Source: DASUPK01 sp963815045 (lineage in GTDB: Bacteria; Actinomycetota; Thermoleophilia; Solirubrobacterales; 70-9). Taken from it: a DNA stretch of 64,000 bases. Below, in pieces: positions 42,885 to 52,730 of the stretch. How positions within the stretch are numbered: position 1 is the first letter of the stretch; every line of letters starts with the position of its first letter. Made by a program: the position numbers and the translations under genes. A model generated the notes under the pieces. It made no database searches. It had not been told where the DNA came from and worked only from the letters and a program-made list of their open reading frames with translations. The stretch covers positions 806,001 to 870,000 of the forward strand of contig CAWFET010000002.1 in the NCBI GenBank assembly GCA_963815045.1. Reading direction: 5' to 3'.

Positions 42885-42958
42885 TGCCGGAGGAGGGACT
42901 CGAACCCCCGACACGCGGATTATGATTCCGCTGCTCTAACCGACTGAGCTACTCCGGC
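42885..42958 (-). tRNA. tRNA-Met (CAT)
   Basis: On the minus strand the 5' acceptor GCCGGAG pairs with CTCCGGC, followed by discriminator A. The D arm is GTAGCTCAGTCGGTTAGAGC. The anticodon stem GCGGA/TCCGC holds loop ATCATAA with anticodon CAT. The T arm is GGGGGTTCGAGTCCCTC. CCA is not encoded. It most resembles elongator Met, although CAT could also be a lysidine-modified Ile tRNA. Its 3' 42 bases are the integration core of the array. Confidence 0.92.
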
Positions 42959-42982
42959 GGGGCGGCAAATCGTAGCGGCGGG

Positions 42983-43528
42983 CTACTTGGCCAAGGCGTA
43001 GCGCAGCTCGAGCATCCCGGTGTCGAAGGTACGGGTGCCGAGCAGGCGCATCGACATGCCGATGGGGCAAGAGAAGAGCGGCTTTCCGGACCCGAGGACG
43101 ATTGGGACGACCGTCAGCCAGAGTTCATCGAGCAGGCCGGCGTCGGCCAGCTCGGAAGCCACCGGGCCGCCGCCGACCACCCAGAGGTCCCGCTTTCCCG
43201 CGGCGCCAAGCATCTCGGGGTGGATCTCGGCGACCGGGCCGTTGTGGAAGCGGATGTCGGCTCCCTCAGCAACCGGAAGCTCCCGGCTGGTCAGCACCCA
43301 GCTGGGGCGATCGCCGTAGGGCCAGTCGTGACCCAGGATGAACTCGTATGTGGATGAGCCCATGACGAGCGCGCCCGTCCCCTCGATGGCGGAGCCGATC
43401 GATCCGTTGACGTCGTCGCCTTCGCCCTCGTAGTTCGGCTCGAACCCCGTCAGCCAACCGATGCCGTCGTCATCGGTGGCGATGTAGCCGTCGAGGGTTG
43501 CGGCGCAGAAGTAGACGGTCCTTGCCAG
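42983..43528 (-). CDS. Dihydrofolate reductase/RibD C-terminal domain family protein
   Basis: The full 181-residue reading begins LARTVYFCAATLDGYIATDD, the normal family N-terminus, but its first codon would be CTG at 43528; no ATG, GTG or TTG precedes it in frame, and the first ATG (43363) would cut off 55 conserved residues. Motifs: GIGWLTGFE, VMGSSTYEF, DLWVVGGGPVASELADAGLL and VVPIVLGSGKPLF. Such proteins are NADPH-dependent reductases of unknown substrate. Either CTG is used or the start was mutated. It lies just beyond the tRNA. Confidence 0.75.
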   Translation of the reverse strand: MARTVYFCAATLDGYIATDDDGIGWLTGFEPNYEGEGDDVNGSIGSAIEGTGALVMGSSTYEFILGHDWPYGDRPSWVLTSRELPVAEGADIRFHNGPVAEIHPEMLGAAGKRDLWVVGGGPVASELADAGLLDELWLTVVPIVLGSGKPLFSCPIGMSMRLLGTRTFDTGMLELRYALAK

Positions 43529-43641
43529 GGATCCGATTCTGCCATCCCCCGTGTTTCGCGACCCGTAGCCCTCTCGTAAGGGTTTCGAAGCCTTCTCTTC
43601 CTAGGTTGGCGTCGCTTGGCCAACCCAGGAATGGAGGTTCT

Positions 43642-44739
43642 ATGAGTACGACAAAACGCGCGATGCTCGGCGGTGCGCTGGCCCTTGCCGCCCTCGCCGC
43701 GGCGGCGGGACCGGCCTCGGCCGCCGGCAGGAGCGCCGTCTACACCGAGAGCAACAGCGCCTCGCAGAACAAGGTGCTCGCGTTCGAGCGAGCCGGCAAC
43801 GGCTCGCTGCGGCCAGATGGATCGTTTGCCACCGGTGGCGTCGGGACCGGGGCAGGCCTCGGCAGCCAGGGGGCGCTTGCGCTGACGCACGGCGGCCAGT
43901 TCCTCTACGCGGTCAACGCCGGCAGCGACAGCATCTCGGCGTTCGCCGTGACGCCGCACGGGCTCCGGCTCAGGGGCACGGCCCCATCGGGCGGCGATCA
44001 GCCGATCAGCCTGACGACTCGACGCGGGCTGCTCTACGCGTTGAACGCGGGCAGCGGGACGATCAGCGGTTTCCGGGTCGCCCACGACGGCACCCTGAAC
44101 TCACTGGCCGGCTCGACGACGCCGATCGCTGGATCGGGACCCGCCCAGGTGGAGTTCTCGCCCGGCGGCGACGTGCTGGTGGTCACCGACAAGGCGACCA
44201 ACACGATCGACACGTTCACGGTGGGCTCGAACGGCCTGCCGGGACCGGCGGTCTCGCACCCGTCCGAGGGGCAGACGCCCTTCGGGTTCGAGTTCGACAA
44301 GCGCGGGCACCTGATCGTGTCCGAGGCCTTCGGTGGCGCGCCCGGCGCGAGCACCCTGTCCTCGTACACGGTCGGCTCGGACGGCGCGCTCGGCACGATC
44401 AGCGCGTCGATCCCCGACAACCAGGCGGCCGCCTGCTGGGTCGCTGTGACCAAGAACGGGCGATTCGCCTTCACGACCAACACCGGGGACGGCTCGATCT
44501 CGAGCTACTCGATCGGTCATGACGGATCGCTGGGTCTGCTGGCCCAGGTCGCGGCGACGACCGGCACGGGCAGCACACCGACGGATCTGGCCCAGTCGGC
44601 CGGAAGCCGGGCGCTGTTTGCCCTGCTGCCGGGCACCGGCTCGGTCGGCGCGTTCAAGGTCGCCGGCAACGGCAGGCTCTCGCCCGTCGACCAGGTCGGC
44701 GGAGTGCCGGCGAGCGCAGTGGGGCTCGCGGCACGGTAG
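43642..44739 (+). CDS. Secreted lactonase-like beta-propeller protein
   Basis: 365 residues with a Sec signal peptide (MLGGALALAALAAAAGPASA) and then about six to seven repeats built around VLAFERAGNGSL, ISAFAVTPHGL, ISGFRVAHDGT, IDTFTVGSNGL, LSSYTVGSDGAL and ISSYSIGHDGS. This is the blade pattern of the 6-phosphogluconolactonase/3-carboxymuconate cyclase-like propellers, which are often secreted and of unclear substrate. An AATGGAGG site precedes the ATG. A strong hairpin follows the gene. Confidence 0.8.
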   Translation: MSTTKRAMLGGALALAALAAAAGPASAAGRSAVYTESNSASQNKVLAFERAGNGSLRPDGSFATGGVGTGAGLGSQGALALTHGGQFLYAVNAGSDSISAFAVTPHGLRLRGTAPSGGDQPISLTTRRGLLYALNAGSGTISGFRVAHDGTLNSLAGSTTPIAGSGPAQVEFSPGGDVLVVTDKATNTIDTFTVGSNGLPGPAVSHPSEGQTPFGFEFDKRGHLIVSEAFGGAPGASTLSSYTVGSDGALGTISASIPDNQAAACWVAVTKNGRFAFTTNTGDGSISSYSIGHDGSLGLLAQVAATTGTGSTPTDLAQSAGSRALFALLPGTGSVGAFKVAGNGRLSPVDQVGGVPASAVGLAAR

Positions 44740-44752
44740 GTCCCACGGGTAC

Positions 44753-44784
44753 GGGCGGCTCGGCCACTCCCGGCCGAGCCGCCC
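44753..44784. terminator. Hairpin terminator after the beta-propeller gene
   Basis: GGGCGGCTCGGCC (44753-44765), six-base loop, GGCCGAGCCGCCC (44772-44784): a perfect 13-bp stem without a T run. Confidence 0.65.
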
Positions 44785-44849
44785 AGCCCGCGGCATTTGG
44801 AAACCATGACCACGTGTAACGCAGCCCAGCCTGCCCGGACCGACGAAGA

Positions 44850-45545
44850 GTGACCGCTATGGGGACACGCGGCTCCGTCCTCGTGGTCGACGACGAACCG
44901 GTCATCACGGACGTCGTCTCCCGCTATCTGGAGCGGGCCGGATACTCGACGCGCGTCGCGGCCGATGGCCTCGAGGCCCTCAGGCTGGCGGCGGACGCTG
45001 AACCGGACCTGGTCGTCCTCGACCTGATGCTCCCGGGTCTCGACGGCTTCGAGGTCCTGCACGAGCTCAACAGGCGGCGGCCGACCCGGGTGATCATGCT
45101 GACCGCGAAGGGGGAATCGAGCGACCGGGTCGCCGGGCTGCAGAAGGGCGCCGACGACTACGTGGTCAAGCCGTTCTCACCAGCCGAGCTCGTCGCGCGA
45201 GTCGATGCCGTGCTGCGCCGGGGCGACCCAGAGCCGGAGCGTGAGCCCGCGATCGCCTTCGAGGACCTGGAGATCGATCCGGCCGGCCGCACGGTCACCG
45301 TGAGAGGGGAGCCCGTCCAGCTCACGGTGCGCGAGTTCGACCTCCTGCTCTTCCTCGTGCGCCACCCCGGACAGGCCTTCTCGCGGGACCAGCTGATGGA
45401 CACCGTCTGGGATTACGCCTTCTACAGCGACACCTCCACGGTCACCGTCCACGTCAGGCGCCTCCGGGCGAAGGTGGAGGCCGACGCGTCGAATCCCCGC
45501 TGGCTGCAGACGGTCTGGGGAGTCGGGTACCGGTTCCAGCCATGA
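44850..45545 (+). CDS. OmpR/PhoB-type response regulator
   Basis: 231 residues: receiver (VLVVDDEPVI, Asp in LVVLDLMLPG, Lys in YVVKPF) and winged-helix DNA-binding domain (LTVREFDLLLFLVRHPGQAF, VHVRRLRAKVE, VWGVGYRF). GTG at 44850 or ATG at 44859. It forms an operon with the histidine kinase (ATGA overlap). Targets unknown. Confidence 0.92.
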   Translation: MTAMGTRGSVLVVDDEPVITDVVSRYLERAGYSTRVAADGLEALRLAADAEPDLVVLDLMLPGLDGFEVLHELNRRRPTRVIMLTAKGESSDRVAGLQKGADDYVVKPFSPAELVARVDAVLRRGDPEPEREPAIAFEDLEIDPAGRTVTVRGEPVQLTVREFDLLLFLVRHPGQAFSRDQLMDTVWDYAFYSDTSTVTVHVRRLRAKVEADASNPRWLQTVWGVGYRFQP

Positions 45546-46714
45546 GCGCGCACCTGCTCGCGGCCGCCGTCTTCCTCGGCGTCTGCGGCGTCCCGGTCCT
45601 GGTGCTCTCGCACCTGCTGGCTCGCCACCGGCGATGGCTCGGTGCCCTCTCTCACCAGTTTGCTGCCGGGGTCGCCCTGATCTTCGGACTGGCCCTGGCC
45701 GGGGTCGGCGCGGTGGCCGAGTTGATGTTCGTCTCCGCCCATGACGCCTACCTGCTGGCCACGCTCCTCGGCGTCGCCTGCGCTCTCGCGGTCTACTCGT
45801 CCTGGCTGATCAGCCGCGGGATCAGGGCGGACATCGAGGCGGTACGAGACGCGCTGTTCGCGGTCGGCGAGGGCGACGCGCTCGGTGATCCGATCGAGAC
45901 CGGCGGACGCGACGAGATCGCGGAGCTTGCCCGCGCCGCAGAGTCCATGCGCGCCCGCCTGGCCGAGCACGAGGCGGGACGGGCCGCATCCGAGCGCGCT
46001 CGCCGCGACCTGATCGCCGCGATCTCACACGATCTGCGGACCCCACTCACCTCCCTTCAGCTCCTGGCGCAGGGAATCGACGACGGCGTGCTCGACTCCG
46101 CCGCCGGAAAGGGCGGCTACGCCGAGGAGATCAGCCTTCACGTCTCCGCGCTGGCGACCATGGTCGACGACCTCTTCGAGCTCACCCGGCTTGAGGCCGG
46201 GGAGATCCAGTGGTCGATGCAGCGCGTCCGCCTGGACGAGCTGGTGGGCGAGACGATCGAGTCGATGCGCTCCCAGGCCGCCGCCAAGGGGGTGGCGGTG
46301 AGCGCCCGCGTCCCGCGGGGCCTGGCCGCGCCGGAGGCGAATCCGGAGAAGCTCCAGAGGGTGCTCTTCAACCTGATCCAGAACGCGATCCGGCATACCC
46401 CGGCTGACGGCAGCGTGACCGTCGCGGCCGAGTCGGCGGGAGGGGCGATCGAGATCGAGGTCGCGGACACCGGGGCGGGGATCCCGCTGCGGGACCGTGA
46501 CCGGGTGTTCGAGCCGTTCTACCGCGGGGATGCCTCCCGGGCGAGCGGCGGCTCGGGCCTTGGGCTCTCCATCTGCCGGGCGATCATCGAGGTGCACGGC
46601 GGCCGGATCTGGCTCGAGGAGGGGGGAGACGGAACCCGCGTCAGATTCGTGCTTCCCCGGGCCGCCTCGGACGCCCGGGGCGCCGAGCGGCGCCCGGCGA
46701 ACGCGCTCCTCTAG
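45542..46714 (+). CDS. Sensor histidine kinase (HAMP, HisKA, HATPase_c)
   Basis: 390 residues with two to three N-terminal membrane helices and almost no external loop, a HAMP segment (DALFAVGEGDALGDPI), the H-box AAISHDLRTPLTSLQLL, N-box NLIQNAIRHT and G-boxes DTGAGIP and GGSGLGLSIC. It should phosphorylate the OmpR-type regulator encoded just upstream. With no sensor domain, the stimulus is probably within the membrane. Confidence 0.92.
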   Translation: MSAHLLAAAVFLGVCGVPVLVLSHLLARHRRWLGALSHQFAAGVALIFGLALAGVGAVAELMFVSAHDAYLLATLLGVACALAVYSSWLISRGIRADIEAVRDALFAVGEGDALGDPIETGGRDEIAELARAAESMRARLAEHEAGRAASERARRDLIAAISHDLRTPLTSLQLLAQGIDDGVLDSAAGKGGYAEEISLHVSALATMVDDLFELTRLEAGEIQWSMQRVRLDELVGETIESMRSQAAAKGVAVSARVPRGLAAPEANPEKLQRVLFNLIQNAIRHTPADGSVTVAAESAGGAIEIEVADTGAGIPLRDRDRVFEPFYRGDASRASGGSGLGLSICRAIIEVHGGRIWLEEGGDGTRVRFVLPRAASDARGAERRPANALL

Positions 46715-46751
46715 TCGTCGCCGGAGCCCGGCCAGTAAATAGGCTGACCGC

Positions 46752-47699
46752 ATGAGCGATCTGGATGCGGCCGTGCGGGCGGTGGTCCGCGACTGCCTCG
46801 GCGTGAAGGAGGGCGAGGAGGTCCTCGTCGTCTGCAATCCGGCGACCCAGAAATTGGGGGAGATGCTGCGTGACGAGGCCGCCGAGGTCGGGGCCGAGGG
46901 AGTGCTGGCCGTGATGTCGGAGCGGGCCTCCCACGCCGCCGAGCCGCCGGTGACGGTCGCCGAGGCGATGGCCGCGGCCGACGTCCTGCTCGCGCCGACC
47001 GTGCAGTCGCTCTCGCACACCGCCGCGCGCAAGCGGGCCAGTGAGAATGGCGCACGCTGCGCGACCCTGCCCGGGGTCACCGAGGACATGCTCGCGCGGG
47101 TGATGAGCGCCGACATGGAGGGCCTGCGGCGGAAGGGCCACGCCGTGGCGGAGGCGCTCGACCGGGCCGCCGAGGCCCGCATCACCGACTCGAACGGCAC
47201 CGATCTCACCCTCGACCTCTCGGGCCGGGAGGCGATCCCGGACGCCGGCGAGCTCACCGGCCGCGGCGCCTTCGGGAACCTGCCCTGCGGCGAGGGCTTC
47301 ATCTCACCCGCTGGGGGCAATGGCAGCCTGGTGATCGACGGATCGATGGCGGGCATCGGCCTGGTGGACGAGCCGGTCGAGCTGGTGGTCGAGGGCGGCC
47401 ATCTGACCTCCGCGCGGGGCGGTCAGGGACTGGCCTTCATGGACCTGCTCACCGAGCACGGCGACGACGGCACCACGATCGCGGAGCTCGGCGTCGGGAC
47501 CAACGAGAAGGCGAAGCTGACCGGAGAGATCCTGGAGGACGAGAAGATCCTTGGAACCATCCACATCGCCTTCGGCGCCTCGGCCGGGATCGGTGGCACC
47601 GTCCAGGTCCCGGTCCATCTCGACTGCGTGGTGATGAAGCCGACCCTGGAGCTGGACGGTGAGGCCGTCGTCCGCGATGGAGAGCTGCTGATCCCGTGA
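46752..47699 (+). CDS. M29-like aminopeptidase (AmpT/AmpS type)
   Basis: 315 residues: the C-terminal metal-binding region has ELGVGTNEKAKLTGEILEDE, IHIAFGAS and VHLDCVV, typical of the thermophilic (M29) metallo-aminopeptidases; the N-terminal domain is variable and shorter than in classical M29 enzymes. It should remove N-terminal residues from peptides. It starts six bases after a TAGGCT box (leaderless candidate) and overlaps the next gene by four bases. Confidence 0.78.
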   Translation: MSDLDAAVRAVVRDCLGVKEGEEVLVVCNPATQKLGEMLRDEAAEVGAEGVLAVMSERASHAAEPPVTVAEAMAAADVLLAPTVQSLSHTAARKRASENGARCATLPGVTEDMLARVMSADMEGLRRKGHAVAEALDRAAEARITDSNGTDLTLDLSGREAIPDAGELTGRGAFGNLPCGEGFISPAGGNGSLVIDGSMAGIGLVDEPVELVVEGGHLTSARGGQGLAFMDLLTEHGDDGTTIAELGVGTNEKAKLTGEILEDEKILGTIHIAFGASAGIGGTVQVPVHLDCVVMKPTLELDGEAVVRDGELLIP

Positions 47700-48583
47700 G
47701 CGGCGATCTGCCGCTCGTCGCCGTGCCCAACTTCTCCGAGGGTCGGAACCCGCGGGTGATCGGCGCCCTGGAGGCGACGCTCGGCGCGCACGCCCGCGTC
47801 CTCAACCGCCACTACGACGCCCAGCACAACCGCTGCGTCTTCACCGTGGCGGCGCCGCCCGAGGGGATCGCCGAGGCCCTGGTCGCGAGCGCCGCTCACG
47901 CGATCGGCCTGATCGACCTCCGCTCGCACCAGGGATTGCATCCGCACGTCGGCGGCCTCGACGTCGCGCCCGTGGTCTGGCAGGCGCCGGAGCTGCACGA
48001 CACGGCGGTCGAGGGCGCCCGGCAGGTGGCGAAGGGCATCGCCGAGCTCGGCATTCCCGTCTTCCTCTATGGCGAGCTCGCGACGGCCCCGGAGCGGCAT
48101 GAACGGGCGTACTTCCGCCAGGGCGGCCCGACCGAGCTGGCGCGCCGGATGGGCTCCGGAGAGCTCGAGCCGGATCTGGGCCCGAACGAGCCCCACCCGT
48201 CGGCCGGCGCGACCCTGGTGACCGCGCGGGAGCCGCTGGTCGCCTTCAACGTGGAGCTGGACACCGCGGATCCCGAGATCGCCCGGGAGGTGGCCGCGGA
48301 TCTCCGCGAGGCTGGCGGAGGGCTTCCGGGGGTCCGCGCGCTCGGACTGCCCCGCGAGGGCGGCGGGGCGCAGGTCTCCATGAACATCCACGATCCGCAG
48401 CTCGTGCCGCTGGCCAGGGTCGTCGAGCAGATCGCCGCTCTCGCGGCGCGGCGCGGGGCTCGCCCGGTGGAGGCCGAGCTGGTCGGACTGGTGCCGGAGG
48501 TCGCGATGGAGGGCTACCCCGGCGACCCTCCGATCCGGGATTTCGACCCGATGCGCGACGTGATCGAGAACGTACTCGGCTAG
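47696..48583 (+). CDS. Glutamate formimidoyltransferase
   Basis: 295 residues: VAVPNFSEGRNP and a His-rich active-site region (NRHYDAQHNRCVFT, DLRSHQGLHPHVGGLDVAP), then FLYGELATAPERH, SAGATLVTAREPLVAFNVEL and VSMNIHDP, all typical of the formiminotransferase domains. It transfers a formimino group from formiminoglutamate to tetrahydrofolate at the end of histidine degradation. The fused cyclodeaminase domain is absent. No other hut genes are adjacent; a role in folate one-carbon supply is possible. Confidence 0.88.
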   Translation: MSGDLPLVAVPNFSEGRNPRVIGALEATLGAHARVLNRHYDAQHNRCVFTVAAPPEGIAEALVASAAHAIGLIDLRSHQGLHPHVGGLDVAPVVWQAPELHDTAVEGARQVAKGIAELGIPVFLYGELATAPERHERAYFRQGGPTELARRMGSGELEPDLGPNEPHPSAGATLVTAREPLVAFNVELDTADPEIAREVAADLREAGGGLPGVRALGLPREGGGAQVSMNIHDPQLVPLARVVEQIAALAARRGARPVEAELVGLVPEVAMEGYPGDPPIRDFDPMRDVIENVLG

Positions 48584-48593
48584 CTTTCAGTCG

Positions 48594-49016
48594 ATGGCGC
48601 AGACCAAGAAGAAGCGTCGCCGCAAGCATCGCGGCACCCAGGGCGGCCGGATCGACACCCGGCCCTCGCGCGGCCGGCCGCGGAGCCGCGCGGAGGCGCA
48701 GGCGCGTGCCCGCAGTGGCCGCGGCAAGAAGAGCAAGCAGGGCAAGTCCGGCGAGAGGATTCCGAACCCGCCGAGCTGGTCGACCGCCGCCAAGAAGGGC
48801 GGAGTCGCCGCGGTCCTCTTCGTCGGGATCCTCGCCCTGATCGGCAGCAACCCGATCACCACGGTGATCGCGGGCGCCGCCATCGGGATCTTCTTCTACA
48901 TCCCGATGGCGTACTTCATGGATGGCTTCTTCTATCGGCGCTACCTCCGCAAGGAGGCCCAGAAGCAGGCGGCGAAGGAAGAGCAGCGGGCCGGCGGCCG
49001 GCAAGCGGAGGTCTAG
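48594..49016 (+). CDS. Small basic membrane protein
   Basis: 140 residues: a very basic N-terminal half (KKKRRRKHRG, then repeated Arg/Lys), two membrane helices (GGVAAVLFVGILALIGSNPI and VIAGAAIGIFFYIPMAYFMD) and a charged C-terminal coil. The basic tail may contact RNA, DNA or lipid headgroups. A TAGCTT box is seven bases before the ATG. I do not recognise a characterised family. Confidence 0.65.
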   Translation: MAQTKKKRRRKHRGTQGGRIDTRPSRGRPRSRAEAQARARSGRGKKSKQGKSGERIPNPPSWSTAAKKGGVAAVLFVGILALIGSNPITTVIAGAAIGIFFYIPMAYFMDGFFYRRYLRKEAQKQAAKEEQRAGGRQAEV

Positions 49017-49021
49017 GCGCG

Positions 49022-49660
49022 ATGGACGTCCGCATGTTCACGGTCGGCCAGATCGCCGAGAACTGCTTTCTGTTCCGAAGGGACGGATCGGACCACGCGC
49101 TGATCGTCGACCCCGGGGACGAGGCCGATCGCATCCTCGCCGCCGCCGACGAGCTCGGTGTGGAGATCGACGGGATCCTGCTCACGCACACGCACTTCGA
49201 CCACATCGGCGCGGTGGCGCCGATCGCGAAGGCCACCGGGGCTCCGGTCTGGTGTCCCGAGATCGAGACCGCCGTCCTGGCCGACATCAACTCGTTCGTG
49301 CCCTGGCCCGGCTTCGGCCCCTTCGAGAGCTACGAGGCCGATCACACGGTCAAGGGCGGCGAGAAGCTTGAGCTCGCCGGCCTGGAGATCGACGTGATCT
49401 TCACCCCGGGCCACAGCCCCGGCCACGTCACCTACTCGATCCCGGACGAGGCGGCGCTCTTCTCCGGCGACGTGCTCTTCCAGGGCTCGGTGGGCAGGAC
49501 CGACCTCCCCGGCGGCGACTGGGACACCCTGCTCGAGTCGATCCGCACCCTGGTGGACTCTCATCCGTCCGAGACGACGGTGTACCCGGGACATATGGGA
49601 GTCACCACGCTGGGCGCCGAGCAGGCGACGAATCCCTTCCTGGCCGAGCTGGCTCGGTAG
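49022..49660 (+). CDS. MBL-fold hydrolase (glyoxalase II-like)
   Basis: 212 residues with the zinc site THTHFDH (HxHxDH), GHSPGHV, the bridging Asp in FSGDVLF and VYPGHMG. The fold hydrolyses thioesters or related esters. In the absence of a second-domain C-terminus like that of classical glyoxalase II, the substrate is open. It lies six bases after the basic membrane protein and upstream of hisS. Confidence 0.88.
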   Translation: MDVRMFTVGQIAENCFLFRRDGSDHALIVDPGDEADRILAAADELGVEIDGILLTHTHFDHIGAVAPIAKATGAPVWCPEIETAVLADINSFVPWPGFGPFESYEADHTVKGGEKLELAGLEIDVIFTPGHSPGHVTYSIPDEAALFSGDVLFQGSVGRTDLPGGDWDTLLESIRTLVDSHPSETTVYPGHMGVTTLGAEQATNPFLAELAR

Positions 49661-49685
49661 CCGCATTCCCGACTAGGCTCGCCCC

Positions 49686-50932
49686 ATGAGCGACAGGTTC
49701 AAGGCCCCGCGGGGCACGTTCGACGTCCTGCCGGAGCAGCAGCCGCTCCGCAGGCGAATCGCGCACGTCGCCAGCCGCCGCCTGGAGGCGTCTGGGTTCG
49801 GCCGCATGGACACCCCGGTCTTCGAGGAGACGGACCTGTTCGCGCGCGGGGTCGGCGAGTCGACCGACATCGTGCAGAAGCAGATGTTCACCTTCGAAGA
49901 CCAGGGCGGGCGTTCGCTCACGCTGCGCCCGGAGGCCACGGCGTCGGTCTGCCGCGCCTATCTGGAGCACGGGATGCAGACCCTCGCGCAGCCCGTGAAG
50001 CTCTGGACCGAGGGCCCCTTCTTCCGGCATGAGCGGCCGCAGGCCGGCCGCTATAGGCAGTTCACCCAGATCAATGCCGAGTCGATCGGCTCCGACTCGC
50101 CGCTCGTGGACGCCGAGCTCATCCTGGTCGCGAACGACATCGTGGGCGAGCTCGGGGTGGAGGGCGTAAGGCTGCGGCTCGGCAGCCTCGGGACCCCGCG
50201 GACACGCGCTGCCTATCTCGACGAGCTGCGCTCCTACCTCCGGTCGCGCGAGGGCGAGCTCTCCGAGGAGGTGCGGGGCAGGATCGATGCGAACCCGCTG
50301 CGCGCTTTCGATGCCGACCATGAGGGAACGAGGAGGGTGATGGAGGACGCGCCGATCCTGATGGACCGACTGGACCCGGCGGACGCGGAGCACTTCGCCG
50401 AGGTCCGCTCCCTGCTCGACCGCAACGGCGTCGACTACGAAATCGACCCGACGCTGGTTCGCGGGCTCGACTACTACACGCGCACCCTCTTCGAGTTCGA
50501 CTGCGAGCGGCTCGGCGCCCAATCCGGCATCGGCGGTGGCGGCCGCTACGACGGGCTGATCGAGCAGCTCGGCGGCCCCGCCACACCCGGGTGCGGCTGG
50601 GCACTCGGTGTCGACCGGATCGCCCTGGCGCTGGAGGGCCAGGACGACGCTGCCGCATCCGAAGCGCGGGGCGTCGACGTCTTCGTCGTCGCCGAGGACG
50701 CCGAGCGCGAGCGAGCCCTCACCCTGGTGACGCAGCTCCGCCGGGCCGGCCTCGCGGCCGATCTCGATCTGGCGGGGCGCGCGATCAAGGGGCAGATGAA
50801 GCAGGCCGATCGCGTGGGCGCGAGGCACGCGCTGATCCTCGCCGGCGGGGAGAAGGCCACCCTTCGCGACATGAGTTCCGGGGAGGAACGGGAGGTCGAT
50901 CCCGTGACCCTGGCTGAGACACTCTCCGCGCC

Positions 50933-50936
<4 letters not shown>
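49686..50936 (+). CDS. hisS: Histidyl-tRNA synthetase
   Basis: 416 residues: class II motif 1 with the PRGTFDVLP start, motif 2 in FFRHERPQAGRYRQFTQ, histidine-binding motifs LVRGLDYYTRT and GGGGRYDGL, motif 3 GWALGVDRIAL, and a C-terminal anticodon-binding domain. Charges tRNA-His. The ATG follows a TAGGCT box by six bases, so the transcript is probably leaderless. It overlaps aspS by four bases. Confidence 0.96.
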
Positions 50937-52726
<1,790 letters not shown>

Positions 52727-52730
52727 ACGC

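Larger units (their letters stand above)
11487..42958 (-). mobile_element. Tandem array of five integrated elements at tRNA-Met
   Basis: A complete tRNA-Met at 42885-42958 is followed downstream (towards lower coordinates) by five segments. Each ends with a copy of the tRNA's last 42 bases, at 37425, 31615, 25705, 20322 and 11487. Internal junctions carry one conserved flank (AB) on the left and another (D) on the right of the core. The outermost right junction has only AB and the outermost left only D. This is the exact pattern of five elements integrated in tandem at one tRNA 3' end. No integrase gene was found inside. Confidence 0.8.

Noticed and set aside
11487..42958. CRISPR array
   Set aside because: The repeats are ~300 bp, kilobases apart and tRNA-derived; no cas genes are present.
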